A stretch of 64,000 nt of DNA from positions 90,434 to 154,433 of the forward strand of contig QANU01075873.1 of NCBI GenBank assembly GCA_003254905.1. Direction: 5' to 3'. Below are positions 39,455-52,600 of this stretch, in pieces (position 1 is the stretch's first letter; each line of letters starts with the position of its first letter). Source of the stretch: Nissolia schottii (lineage: Eukaryota > Streptophyta > Magnoliopsida > Fabales > Fabaceae). The notes below the pieces were generated by a model, which made no database searches, was not told the origin of the DNA, and was given only the letters and a program-made list of their open reading frames with translations. The position numbers were made by a program, and so were the translations under genes.

Positions 39455-42400
39455 TTATTGCTCCGCAGCCTCTGCTTGCTCAACCTCATCTTGATGAACC
39501 CACCAAGAAACAGGACCCAGACCATCATGATCTAATGATGCCTACAAAATACACAGCGCGATAAGTCACTCTTCCAAAAAATGTCTCATAACCCATCTCT
39601 CTTAAAAGGTCAAATTGCCGGGTAGAGACGCACGAATGGCTTTATATCTAACAAAGTGAAATGCCAAGTTGACAACCACCACCATTTTATTTGAATAATG
39701 CATTTTTATTAAGGCGTTAACCTATCTTCTCCACAAACTTTATCTATGTGCCAAGAATTTCAAACTTAGTTGCTTTAATTGAATCTAAAGGACATCAGTT
39801 TGTTTTGGGTGGAATTAATCAGATTCCAATCCATAATCATGATACATGTGATGAAGAGTAAAAAGTATCAGGACTACTGCAAAGAATATTGCAAAGAAAA
39901 TGAAATTAAGAGAGCGGGAGGGAAGAGATACAACCAAAGGGATAATATAGGAAACAAGGCTAAAAGAAATATTTAAGACATGGGTTTGAGATGTATTCGC
40001 TAGGTTAGATCCTCCACTAGGCCACATACAAAGGTACTAGCACCTCATAGGTAAAACCAATAAAGACAACTAAGCATTGTCCCGCTACGTGGTGTTGGCT
40101 ACATGGTTCAAATGACGCCATAGTGTCCTGTCATAGACCGTGTTTCTATTCAAACCATTAACCTCTAAATATCTTCTAATAGTTTCATTTATGACTTTTA
40201 TAAGTCTCCCTCTACCTCTAACTAGTAGACCTAGGTAACCAACAAACAAGTGAATATAGTGTCCTATTTAGAAGACCTCTTTTTTAAAGCCTATCTCAAA
40301 GACATTAAATAATGGGTTAATTAAGTTTTTAGTCCCTGTTAAAAAGTTTGATTTTAGTCCCTCGGTAAAAGTTTTAGTCCCTGTAAAATTTGAAAGTTTG
40401 ATTTGGTCCCTGTAGATGTTTGGGGTTGACGGTGATGACGTGTCAGTTAACGGCGCTGACGTAGTGTGCCACATGGCATAACCATGAATTTAAAATTTTG
40501 ACCCATGACCCAACCCAATCTTAAGATCCGACCCGGTTACTTTTAAAATTAAAAAAAAAAANTGGTGTTTCCGGTTCAATTCCTTCGGAGATTGGTGATT
40601 GTTGGCAACTCCAAGTGCTGGATTGAAAAGTCAAGTCAAGTTTATGAAGCTTCAACCCTCAGATTCCATTTTTCGTTTGACTTCAACCCAGCAACCACAA
40701 TTAATTGGCATTAAGATAAAATCAAATGCCAGTCTATTTATACTATATCTAAGATATGTACCCCCATCAAGTTTTCTTCACCAAGAGAGAGGAAAAGTAG
40801 ACTACAGATCTGAGTAAAATTTATTTGAGTAAAATTCTACAACTAATATGACTTTGAAAATGAAGAGCCTTTAGATTCAGTCCGCCGGTGACCACGACGA
40901 CGCCTCTGCGGTCAACCACGACGACAACTCCGAACAATCCCAGCCTCCTCTCCTTCTTCGCATCCGCACCAGTAGACCCACACCTTTGTCGCTCCAGTTT
41001 GACCATCTTCCTTTCTCACGTCACTCGAAGGCATATATGAGGTTCCATGGAGTCGAAGGCACACTGTTGTCATAGTAACAAATCGAAGACCACTGTCGTG
41101 CTGCCATCAGTTTGGAGTTCCCCTTACCTGTTTGTAGGTCTCGGTGGAGAGAGGGTGGCGCGGCGGAGAGTGGCGTGGCAGATGCCGGCAGAGAAGACGA
41201 ACGAGAGAGAGCGTCACGAGGAGAGAAGACGGACGAGAGAGACGCGAGACGAGACGATAGAGAGAAGAGAGAAGACGCTCGACGGCGGGCGTGGGGAAGA
41301 CGATGGCTTGGGGGAGCAGGCCAGAGACAGCGTTGGATGCTGTTGGGGGATTCTGATTTGGGGATTTAGGTTATAAAAATTGGGTTTTTTTTTTTTAATC
41401 AAACCGGGTCAAATCAAAGACAAAAATTGGGTAACACCATGTGGCGGATCCACGTGGGATGCCACGTCAGCGATGTTAACTGACACGTCATCACCGTCAA
41501 CCCCCAACATTCACAGGGACCAAAATCAAACTTTCAAATTTTACAAGGACCAAAACTTTTACCGAGGGACTAAAATCAAACTTTTTAATATTACAAGGAC
41601 TAAAAACTTAATTAACCCTTAAATAATTAACATTAAAAATATATATATATATATATATGCGTGTGTTTGTGTGTGTGTGTATAAATTTCTAGCACTCAAT
41701 TCAACATTACTCTAATGAACACAAATTCTTTATGTAAGCACAATTCAAAAACCAAATCATGTGGTTACTTCAAAGAAATGTGTGAACAGAGGTAAATATG
41801 AAAAGAGAGACAAAAGACTGTGAATACAGAATACTTACAGTAACCAACATAGGGGCAAATGGCTTTGATTCTTTTGGTTGTTCAAGTGGAATTGGCGGGT
41901 AATTCACATTTTCAACTCGAAATTTGATCTGCCACAACGGTAACCAAAGTTTATCATATTCGTTGTTATCCAAGCACAGAGTTAACATAAAAGGAGAAGA
42001 AGGCTAACCACATCACTATCATCAATAGGATACGATGCCACATTGCTATCAATAGGACCATCATTTGGATCTGATTTGTCCTTGCCATAATCCCAAAACC
42101 ATATGCCTTTAGTGCTGTAATTTTCAAAAGTATATAAGAATGGTGTTGAACATACGTATGAATGGATGCATTATGTATGGAAAAATAATAGATTGTAAGG
42201 AGATATGCTTACAATCTATTATTTTTGTATTTTCAGTTCAAAGGTCATCTTAAAAGTAAAACTAGGTACATTACCTATTCCTTGGTTCAGCCACAAAGTG
42301 GTTTGGGAGTGGTAGGTGATGTACAGGAACATAAATGTCATCAAAGAATCCAAGAGATACTGCCAACCAAAGATTCAGCATTACTAAGCATTGATATCTT

Positions 42401-43867
42401 GAAAACATTGGATGGTGTTGATATATAATGCAAATAATAGGTTGCTGTAAGTGTCACAATATGGAAATGAAAACACAGAAATTAGCTGATAACAATTCAA
42501 TGTGCAAGGTCATGTCACTCGTGCTATACATTATTCTTGCATTGACATGATTTGAGCAGCAACTAAATTACTTCGACTTTTATTTTGCTCAAGGACAATA
42601 AGCATGGAAAACAGGACAAGCAAAGACATCAGACCGAGTGGCAATCACAAATTTTGCTTTGCTAAACTAGCAAAATATTGAAGCTTCCATGCACTAGAAA
42701 ACACACAAGGAAAAATGGATGCCTAACCAAGAGTAAACTCCATATTTTGTTCCAAGATGAGCTAATATTGACCAGTATCAGATTAACAAGAGCATCGCAA
42801 AAATAACTTTCAAGTAACATCTTGTACTATAAAAACAATCTTAAACAATTCCACTTCCACTAAATTCTTTGTGGCCAAACAAATAAAAATAAAAAATGCA
42901 GGAGCACCATGCTGCATGTAACAGATGTATGAAACCGAAGTATGCACGTAAGCATAATTCTTATCCACCAATAACCTACACCATAAAACAGAGGGCTATG
43001 TGGAACGTAGTTATTTATGTCAAGTGAAAAGTACAATCAAGGAAGCAACTGAAAATCTAAGACATACAACGTAAACCATCAGCATCTGATGAAAGAAGTT
43101 TTGCAGTAATAATCTCCCCCACAAACGGACGAAACACAATCAAATTGAACACCACCTGCAGAAATATCAGAGTATAGTTATTGCATTGACACAGATAATC
43201 ACATTCGCCATGCCTCTGCCATCAAACAATGAAAATTTGGTTAATACATCAGAAATATGCAACTGAGGGAAGCTAAGAAAGCACAAAACTGTTCTAGGTT
43301 TCAAAGATGCTGAAAAAAAACTCAGTGTAAGAAAAAGGCATATCAACACTTGCGTCTACATATCGAAATCTAAGTATCAACTCTTGAAAAGGTAATTTTC
43401 CTCACTTCTGATTAAGTTACAAAGGAAGCAAAACTATTAAGAGCATGAAAAATAATTTGTTAAAATTTAAAAGCCTGCATTCAACTTCATAATGCCATCA
43501 TGTACAACTTTAAATTAAATGGCATAACGAAATCTTTAAAACTAACCCATGAGTTCATACCATATAGATTGGAGCACCATCACCAGGGTAAATAAACCCA
43601 CCCTCAATGGATCTTATATCATACAAAGATACGCAAAGTCCCAAGTTTGCAATAACCTGACATGATTGCAGAAACACAAAATCAAGCCTAGTGAGTCATC
43701 AAATAAAGCATACAAATATAGGTCAAATGGAACTGATAATGGTCGCAACAGAAAACCTTATCCAAGAAAAGCTTCTCAAGCTGCATTTGCATTGCTTCTC
43801 GTATGGGAAGGTTAAGCAGAGAAGGAGGCAAGGGCAATGTGTGCTCGATTTTGCTGAGATAAAACAT
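39455..43867 (-). CDS. RPC8: DNA-directed RNA polymerase III subunit RPC8 (Rpb7-like, NRPC7/Rpc25)
   Basis: RPC8 is the Rpb7-family half of the Pol III stalk, needed for initiation at tRNA, 5S and other small RNA genes in the nucleus. Seven coding exons join in frame to 220 aa: 43757-43867, 43561-43656, 43068-43155, 42275-42359, 42009-42114, 41839-41928, 39455-39541. Residues 1-80 form the Rpb7 N-terminal domain (MFYLSKIEHTL, LDKVIANLGLCVSLYDI, GGFIYPGDGA). Then come VVFRPF-like IVFRPFVGEIITAKL, LSLGFFDDIYVPVHHLP, GIWFWDYGKDK, and the C-terminal OB-fold region with IKFRVENVNYPPIP and KPFAPMLVT. The last exon supplies DHDGLGPVSWW and an acidic Glu-rich tail. The last intron (39542-41838) is 2.3 kb because it contains a Mutator-like element. 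Exon 3 was ended at CGTT|GTATGT because this restores the conserved GLRLSLGFF. The first exon is probably preceded by a leader intron. Confidence 0.92.
40314..41618. mobile_element. Pack-MULE-like Mutator element in RPC8 last intron
   Basis: The element starts GGGTTAATTAAG and ends CTTAATTAACCC. Identical 9-bp flanks TTAAATAAT (40305-40313 and 41619-41627) are the Mutator-type target duplication. Inverted terminal regions run at least 160 bp each, sharing AAACTTTCAAATTTTACA, GACGTGTCAGTTAAC and GACCCGGTT-type blocks. The 1.3-kb element has no transposase. Its interior is unlike the surroundings: 40563-40622 encodes an LRR-receptor-kinase-like piece (SGSIPSEIGD), and 40880-41350 is GC-rich with gene-like composition of unknown origin. 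This is how Pack-MULEs carrying captured gene fragments look. One ambiguous base occurs at 40562. Confidence 0.88.
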
Positions 43868-43871
43868 TGAG

Positions 43872-45237
43872 ACTGAACCAAATTACAGACCGCCAATGGA
43901 TACAACAAGATAAGAAGGTATTTGTTGCCTTGAGAAATAGAGCTTCAATGCCAAAGGGAGATACAAGTTCTTCTGATTCTGATTCCTGAAAAATGTATGG
44001 CCACTATTAGTTGCTTCTGCACAGCATAAAAAGTGGCTTTCGCGAGTTACTTCATAAAAAATGACATTAGATATGAACCAAAAACTCCATGTTATCATCA
44101 AGGCATCAAATAAAATCTAAATTTACATATTACAATCCTAACATCGATTGGTCAAAACACAGAAACAATGTGCAATTCAACACTATTGATTGTTGACTGA
44201 ATCCTCCATTAGGATCTTGTAATGAAAGTAAGGGAGTTTACACAATCAGATTACCATAATAATTATAATAAAATCATACATTGAGGCTAGTAAAATGAAA
44301 CAAAGACATCATGATAATGAGGTTAGCTGAAACATATTGATGCAAGTGTAAACCCAATTATCTTGATTTCATATCGATGCGTTGTAAGGAGGTTCGCTGA
44401 AAACATCATACGAAAATGGGATCCAACAAGTGACTTGATGCATATAGCCTAGCCAAATCAGCCCCAAACAGCCCAAATCCATACAACAAACAATGATCAC
44501 AATATCATATTGGCATCAAGAACACAACATGCCGAATAGCACTACTAAAGATAAACGTGAATTAAAAGATGAGCACCAACTTGCACACGTGGCATGCGAG
44601 AAGTGAGGCAACTAACAATTTGGGCAAGGGAAATGGTAGAAAGAGGAAGAAGAACCCACAAGGAGCCAACATGGTCGAGGGACTTTGCTCATAATAAAAG
44701 GCATGAAAGGGGCTTCAAAGGGAAGCTTGCAGTGCATCATGAGTCTCTCTCTCTCCGAAACTTCTCCCCGCATGATTCCCTCTGCATTTCCTTAGTTGCT
44801 CTAAGTAATCTGATTTCTATTCCTCTCTTTCTCTCCCTCTTGCTTTGGTGATCTCATTGGTTCATGCCTAAACCCTAAACCCAATTTCAGCACTCCAAGT
44901 AGTTGCCAAATTTACTGTTTCATACAATATCACTTAATTTCCTGTGTTACAAACACACTCTGTTCTGGTTGTGTTTCTTCCTTTTAAACCAGATTCATAT
45001 CATGTTGTTGACAGACCCATGCGTACAATAAAATCAACACATATACCCGTTAATACTCCCTTATTTATAACATTATTTCAGTTGTTGTAGATACTCATTC
45101 AAATAACAAGCTCAAATCACATATCAATCTTCAAAGAAATTTGAGATTCTACTTAAAATGCAGAACCAGTGAATCACCCCTCCATCTCCAAACACGCCCT
45201 TAATAGTGATAGATAGCGACAAAGAGAGAAAACCTTA
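43872..45237 (-). other. Probable 5' UTR intron of RPC8
   Basis: A good acceptor (TTGGTTCAG, ending at 43873) lies five bases before the RPC8 ATG. The nearest strong donor upstream, CTA|GTAAGGTTTTC at about 45237, follows a GC-rich leader-like stretch. The sequence between is AT-rich with no coding exon recognised. Inferred; a cDNA would settle it. Confidence 0.5.
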
Positions 45238-45270
45238 CTAGATGGAATCGCCACTGCGCGCGAACCAATG
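45150..45270 (-). repeat. Duplicate of the TRAPPC11 exon 1/intron 1 junction
   Basis: It aligns with 36990-37125: CTTAAAATGCAGA, AATCACCCCT, CCAAACACGCCCTTA, AAAGAGAGA, GATGGAATCG and CCACTGCGCG occur in the same order in both places. In TRAPPC11 the donor is TCAA|GTAAAG; here the equivalent reads CTA|GTAAGG. Confidence 0.7.
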
Positions 45271-45460
45271 ACCGGCTACCGGAAACCCGAAAACACACGA
45301 CGACGAGCGGTAACCGGCAAGACGACGTCGCGACTGCTGATCGGCGGTGATCGGTGGAGGGATGAAGAAACCGTGTTAGGGGAGTGAGGTGAAGTGAAGT
45401 GAGGAAGAGTGCGATGGGTTGCCCAAAGGCCCAAACCCCGTGGAACAATAAAATAAACTT
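45238..45460 (-). other. Probable non-coding first exon of RPC8
   Basis: A GC-rich island in AT-rich DNA, ending at a GTAAGG donor on the minus strand. It contains CG-rich sequence but no frame that joins to the RPC8 protein. Its donor side shares sequence with the exon 1/intron 1 junction of TRAPPC11 (see 45150-45270). Confidence 0.45.
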
Positions 45461-46994
45461 TAAGGCCCGTATCAATTGGCTTTTGAAAAAAAGTTTTTTT
45501 TTTAAATTAAATTCTTATAGTAGTAGTTTTTTTTATAGAGTTTTATTTTCATTTGTAAGATACTTTTATTATAAATCACTTTTATTATCACTCTTCCTTT
45601 TAATAATTGAAGCATTGAAAAAAAAATTTTAAAATGATATTTTAGCTTATTTTCTTTAAGTGTTTCTTTTAAGTTGTATTTAAACACTTGTTTTGCTTTA
45701 AAAAAGTAATTTTATTTTAAGTCAATACAAACATACCCTAATTTTTATGTAAAATTTTTTTGTTACATTGTCATCCAATTAAACTTTGACACATAAGCAA
45801 AAATCGTTGACTCTCTCACGCACTACTTAAAAAGTTGTGCACATGAAATGATTTGATTAAATAATAATATAAGAAAATTAGACTTAAATATGTTACCAGT
45901 TTTGAACAAATTTATGAGATTTGGTTTAAGTGTCTAAAAAAATATTTGTTTTGGTTTGGGTCCAAATGTATTGGAAATTACATAGTTTTAATCTCTACTA
46001 TTTTTGCTAACGTGACTAACAGAGTGCTACTATAATAGTATCATGTGAGCAAAATAAACTCACTTAATTCAAAACTCACTATTTGCTGAATTTGCCTTCG
46101 AATCATAGTCCACCCACCACCCAAAATTGAGTCTAATAATGGGTTATGGTTCAGGTTTAAGTTGTGTTATAAGTTAGATTTTGGTAGAGTTATGAATCGG
46201 ATGAATTTATTTTGCTCATATGAGTATGTTGATATGGCATTTTGTTATTCATATTAGCACTTAATAGAATTTCACTACAGGGATTAAAATCACATAATCT
46301 CACTAATAGCAATGCCTAAATTCATGGAATTTTTTATATGTTTGAACTAAAACAATGTATAGATATATATTAAAGGACCTAAATCAAATATTGAACATTT
46401 GTCAAAAAAATCAAAATATATATAAGCCAAAAATTTATATCATCAGGATATAATAATTAAACTCTAAACTAAATCAATGAAATCATAAAAATGGTGATGA
46501 AAAACATGTTTTTAAGAATTTTAGGTCTCTTTGGCTTAACTTTGGGAATAATTATATTTAAATTTTTTTTTGTTTAGGAGATGTTTGTTATTGACAGCTG
46601 TGATAATTTCTCTTCAGGTTTCGAGATTACTAAACTCCTTACTTGCATAAAAGGACAATCATCTATTATTTGTGTCGAAATATTTTGGTTTACTATAATT
46701 ACGTTTAAAATAATTATCTTTAAAAATATTAAAGTTAAAAGAATTAGTTTGTGTTTAGTTTGAATATTTCAAAAGTAAGTGTAAGAAAAAAAAATTCTTT
46801 TTTCACAAGGAAAAATTATATTTATATTTAGATCTAAAATTACTAAAAAAAACATAATATAATTTGAAGAGAAAGGGGAAAGTAAAATGTTAACAGAGAT
46901 AATATTGTAAAAGTATTGTTTCCAAATTCCACTAATGCAGTTTTTAAAACCCATTTGTTTTAACATTATTTTCAAGCCTTTTTTTTATTCCCAT
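45461..46994. repeat. Intergenic with foldback at about 45885-46430
   Basis: The left part (GATTTGGTTTAAGTG, TTTTAATCTCTACTA, near 45920-46005) is matched in inverted form near 46265-46400 (CAGGGATTAAAA, GGACCTAAATCAAAT). This indicates an old inverted-repeat transposon of about 0.55 kb; its ends and target duplication were not resolved. A second weaker inverted pair spans about 45465-45745. No gene seen. Confidence 0.4.
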
Positions 46995-47003
46995 GTAAAT
47001 TTA

Positions 47004-48207
47004 GAGTTTTTTACTATATTGCCCCTGTTAGTAAAACATATTACCAAAATGCTACTATTTCAAAACATATTACAGGAATGCACCTATTTCAGATAGCATA
47101 GTAGGCGAGCCTGCATGGCAAGGCCACATAGGATTCGTCAACTCGTTAAGCTAATATGGGTTGAATTCGCCAACCCGTTTGGCGAATATGAGTTGAATTC
47201 ACCAACCCGTTAAGCAAATATGTGTTGAATTCGCCAACCGGTTTGGCGAATATATGTCGAATTCGCCAACCGATTTGGCGAATTTAAATTAAGTTATAAA
47301 ATTTGAATGTCAGTGTCAATTACTAATAAGGATGTAAACAGAAGAACGTAATATTAGTAATTTTTTTTGCTTAACAATTATTTTGTTTTGTTAGCTAATG
47401 TACATTAGTATTATTATTATTATTGTAATATAAATGCCATATATTTAAATAAGTAATCATTAATATGAAATGTTAGGATTATGAATTAGCGAACGTTATT
47501 TATTATGTAATTTTTGCGATAGTATCTCAAACAAATGTCGATAAGTTTGAAATTCAAGAGATGGTAGTAAAGAGGATATATTTGTGAAGAATGAAACGTA
47601 GGGAAAAATAATTAGGTCATGTTTTTGTAATTTTATTTTTAAAAGTAATTTTATTTAATTACATTCAAATAAAAATAATTTCCTCAAACTTAATTTTGAT
47701 ATATCAATACTAAACACAAATTAATTCTTCCAAACTCACTTCTTCTAAAAGTAATTCTTTAAACTTAATTTTTCTAAAAGTTATTTTTTTCAAAAGTTAA
47801 ATCAAACGGGTCAATGATAGGTTCTTTAAATGAGTTTTTATGAGATGATTAATGATAACTTAAACCTACAATGCATGATTGAATGCAAACCCAAATTCGC
47901 CAAACTGGTTAGCGAATTCAACACATATTCGCCAAACCGATTGGTGAATTCAACACATATTCGCCTAACGGGTTGGCAAATTCAACCAAAATTAGTCAAA
48001 TCGATTGGTGAATTCAACACATGTTCGTCAAACCGATTGGCAAATTTAACCCATATTTGCCTAACGAGTTGGCGAATCCTATGTGACCTTGTCACGCGGA
48101 CTCGCCTGTCATGCTATCCGGAACAGGTGCATTCCTATAATATATTTTGAAACAGTGATATTTTGATAATATGTTTTACTCACAGGGATAGTATAGTAAA
48201 AAAACTC
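47004..48207. mobile_element. Mutator-like element with palindromic 32-bp repeats (1.2 kb)
   Basis: The terminal inverted repeats of about 290 bp begin GAGTTTTTTACTATA and end in TATAGTAAAAAAACTC. The 9-bp flanks GTAAATTTA (46995-47003) and GTGAATCTA (48208-48216) match at 7 of 9. Each terminal repeat holds an array of 32-bp units built on the palindrome ATTCGCCAA..TTGGCGAAT: left copies at 47165, 47197, 47229 and 47261, and right copies spread over 47894-48077. Degenerate units read TTCACCAACCCGTTAAGC. The central part is AT-rich and non-coding. The frame at 47830-48150 is only a translation of the repeats. Confidence 0.85.
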
Positions 48208-48216
48208 GTGAATCTA

Positions 48217-49432
48217 TTTCAACATCTCATTCTTGATTCCATCTCACTCTCCAACAAAACCACTAGTGTGTTAAAATTTTTAATACTATTTCTCAACTCA
48301 ATTCCCGTGAGGTCAACATTAGGCAGTGCCTTTTATTTTTGACAAACCATTATAATCGTTTGAAAAAAAACTCATTCAACGTTAAAGGATATATAAATAC
48401 CTTTTAGAAAAGATTTAAAACGTTCACCCAAACAAAGCCTTATTATAATATATGTACGAAGTATCCAGTAAGGTGAACGAATTTGGGGAGGTATTCCCCC
48501 AATCATTTGTTGTATAAAGGCGACTGAACTCTTATCATTAGGACAAAATAAATTATCTGTAATATTTTAAGAGACTAATATGGGTGTTGATTGTTGACAA
48601 ACCATAGCCTACTATGAGTGTATATAAAATTAAAAATAACAAAAATCATAGCCTACATATTTTTCGAAACTGTATTCTCCAAGCATGCTATCCCTTTTAA
48701 ACTCGCCTTAATTTGTTAGTCTTGCAATTGTCGCATATATTTAATATTTAATTTTAATATTGTCACAGTATAAAAAAATCATATTCTTATTTAATATATA
48801 TCCATAAAATTTGATTGACTCCCATGTCTATTAAACTTCAAAAGTTTCACATACAATAATAAATAATTTGAAAAATGATCATAATTAAATGTGCATCGAG
48901 CATTAGGCGTCTGAGCACTTGGATAAGGTCACATGGGCTCTTATGTCAATGTTTACTCGAGCGCTGGTGCTGTATACTCAAACGATGGTCATCAAGGCTT
49001 AGCTCTAACTTATTTTGCTTCTCTAGTTCTTGGGTGTTTAGGCACTCAACTATGGTGTTGCATCTCCAAACTTGCAAAAATTAATGTGGAAATTTACCAA
49101 TCGAGTTTTTCATCATAATTTGCAATTCAACTCAATTAAGAACATGGAATTTTGGCCATTAACAATAATGATAGGACTAGACTAATCCATATTTTTCTCT
49201 TATAAAATTCTTCGCTTATAAAATTATAGATTAAGCATGTAAATAAATCTCAATTGAAAACTAGATAACTCCAATTCATATAATTGTAAAAAATAAATAA
49301 AGGGAAAAGAAAGTCATGTACACTTTAGTTCGTGAATTAGAAAAATGTACAACCCAATTCTTATGCACTTTGGTAATTCTATTTAGTTTTTCTTCTATTT
49401 TTTTATAATCATTGATAGCATAGTCAGTCAGA

Positions 49433-49470
<38 letters not shown>

Positions 49471-49669
49471 ATATATATATATATATATTATAGAAGATTT
49501 AAATACAAAATCTCTTAACACAAAATTAAAGAAAATATCACTTAAACGATTAGTTATTAGCTATTTTTTCTTCTATTGCTAATAGAAAAGAAGTAAGCTT
49601 CGCCATGTACACTTTCATACTAAGCTAAAAAAAAATTAATATCATACTTTATAACTAATATGGATTATT
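48217..49669. other. Intergenic, no gene recognised
   Basis: AT-rich spacer with an (AT)n tract at about 49436-49492 interrupted by GAAATA. The short plus-strand frames near 48875-49118 resemble no family. Confidence 0.45.
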
Positions 49670-52600
49670 GTTAAGAGTTCAAAGAACTTATTTTTATAAT
49701 AGCTCTCCTCCCAGGAGCCTAAATTTTGGGAGCGCTCCACCTCCTAAGAGTCCACCTTTCAAAAGTTCTCCTCCTAGGAGAGAAGAGGAGAAAAAAATTT
49801 AAAAAGGGAAACACGTGCGTTGTCGTGGCTCGGTGATGAAAGTTCACATCAGAAGTGTTATCTAGAGGAGGTATTGAACTCCCCCTATATGTAGAAGCTT
49901 CCCATGTGTATATCTAGTGTGCTAATTCACTAAAGAGCTTAAAAGGTTCAACTTGTAAGTGAGATTATTCGTTCTAATGTTTGTTCTTTCTCTCTCTTAT
50001 TTTTCTGCTCGTGGGGAAGCAGTGCCTCCATGTAGGGTGTCAGAAGTTCCCAATGTTTGTGTTTCTTAACACTCAGTTATTTTCAAGTGAGTGACTTTCT
50101 TCATGGTCTATTTTTAGAACATGTATTTATTTTAAGAATTATTTATTTTATGCATGTTTTATAAAATCTTAGGAGGCAGAACATCTTTATTATTTATGAA
50201 TTTAGTTATGCATTTTTAGGAATTCCCCTATTTATGAAAGTAGCCATTTTATGAAGTTATTAATGAAAATATTTTTAGAAAGTAAAGAAACTATTTTAGA
50301 ACTATATGAAACCATATGTCTTATTGCATTAAGTATGTCATGTTGCATGTGTGTGATATTTATGAATAAAATCACGTTGAGCTATAAGTTATGTTATCAT
50401 GTTCATGTTATATCATATTATGTTGTTTAAACTATTTTCATGCGAGTTATATATAAGATAGAACTGTAAGTCAACGACAGTCTACATTGACATGATATAC
50501 CTTGTCCGATTGTAATGTAGAATAGGATTCATATAGATTTAGGGCAAGACTGTGAAGCCCGGACATGGCAGCTCATGACGTTTGGTGTCATATATCACGT
50601 GTAATGTATAATGCATCACGTCATGTAGATTAGGACAGGGTCGTAAAGTCCGGACATTTTAGGAATAGTTAAATTGTAATGCTTGGATTGTCTATTTAGA
50701 GAACTCCCCACTTGTTTATGTTTTCAAATGCTTTTTACGTACTATGTATTATTGTAAAAATGTTTTCATGGTTGTTATTATATTATGTATTGCATATGAA
50801 TGTCAAGTTTTTTGAAGTATCCCATGTCATCGTGAGGGTGGTCATTCGTTGAGACTCTTTCCAGAGTTCTCACCCATTAATCTCTCCCTATAGTTATAGG
50901 TTATGAGGCAGAATAGCAATGCATGGAGCACAGGGTCAGTTGCAGCGATGTTAGGATTCAAGAGTCAGCAGTTGTAACACCCTAGCAACTAGTAAAACAG
51001 ACGTCTGGTTTTTGTCAGAAATTAGCGATCATAAATCGGAGAGATCCAAGACCGTACTCCAAGGTTCTTGATAGTCCTAAGATCATTTTCCATGTGTAAA
51101 CTTTCAGATTCTAACCTCAGCATTATGAAATTACAATTTTACCCCTTTTCCCAAAATTACCATTTCGCCCCCGTAAACGCCCTGTTTTCTTTGAAATTTT
51201 TGTTCTCAAAAACCCGATGGACTCAAGACTTGCCCTTAGGGTTTTTGATAGTTCTAAACCCATATTTCATGAAAACCAACCCATTTTTCAGCCCAAAACA
51301 CGAATTTCCCATTTTGCCCTTATTCCCTAAAAACCCCGTTTTCTGCCTGTTTGCTGAGAAATTCATCGAGGACTCCAAAAATCATAAAACTTGACATCCC
51401 CACTCAATTTTTCGTGCAGAATCCAAAAATAACATTAGTTTTTCATGATAAAAATCCCAACAGACAGGTCCCTTTAAAATCGTGTCATATGCCTATTTCT
51501 GTATTAGGCGTTCCTAAATTCTGACAGAATCACAAACAGCACCAACAGATCCAGACAATCATCAACCACATATATAAAATCCAAAGTCACATAAAATCCA
51601 TCCTAACATCATATCTCATCTAGCAAAAACACATACTTTCATACTCATATTCTCATAAACATAAACCAATCTTATTTCTAACAATTATTCCAACAATATC
51701 CAGATCAGCAGAAACTTCCAGATACAAGTATAATCAATTGTCATATTCAAGAACATCACTTAGCAATTAAAAACTAACATATTCTAACACAACCATAGCA
51801 CAATCATCATCATACATCCTAAATCACATAGACAGTGATTATGTCGATTTGCCCACGTTTTGTGCTACTATAATTGGTTCAGCTAGCTTATGTCGACTTT
51901 GCTTGGTTGCCTCCAAGCTCTTACCCTTAGAATAGCAGTAAGTGAGGTTTTTTTCTGAGTTTCTAAGAGTGTTTATGAGTTAGGGTTTAGGAACTTAGGT
52001 TAGGTCTTGCGAGGTGAAGTCTTTGGGTTAGGGTTTGGACAGTGTAATGACTGAACGTGCAATTGGACAGAGTTTGGCCAAGGTCTCTAATTTTTCTACT
52101 CAAATTCAGATTTTTGGGGGTATTTATAGGCCTTGGGAAGAAATTCCCATGCCCAAAATGCCCTTGGGCATAATTTACCAAAATACCCTTGCTTATGTCA
52201 TGCATGACCTAATTAGATGGTGATTCACCACCATGAGTCATCTTTGACTCTTTGACTAGGCCATTTGGCCCCCTTCTAACCGTGCATGACCTTGTGTCTT
52301 AGCCACTTTTTGTGGCCAAGAATTAACGGGCTCCGGCAGATCAATTTTGATCAGGTTTTATCGTTTTCGGTCCCGGTACTTCGCGTATGGTTATTCTAAA
52401 AATATTCCGATCACATCCTTGTGGTCTCCTAATGTTTTCTAAGTAATATTCTAGGGTCATTTAGGCAGTTATGAATTCTCGCCTGTAGCCATACCTTTTA
52501 CGGATACTTTAAACGCGCGGTTATACTCTGACGACAACAAGGGTTCACTCTAGTGTCTGTAGAATTTTATGAAAATGACCAGAATTTTTCCTATAGACAA

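Noticed and set aside
41047..41376. Arg/Glu-rich frame inside the Pack-MULE-like element
   Set aside because: Several frames are open because of GA-rich composition; it is more likely a captured fragment or leader than a functional gene.
47830..48150. Plus-strand frame of 106 codons with repeated NTYSPNRL-like units
   Set aside because: It is the translation of the palindromic 32-bp repeats in the Mutator-like element, not a gene.
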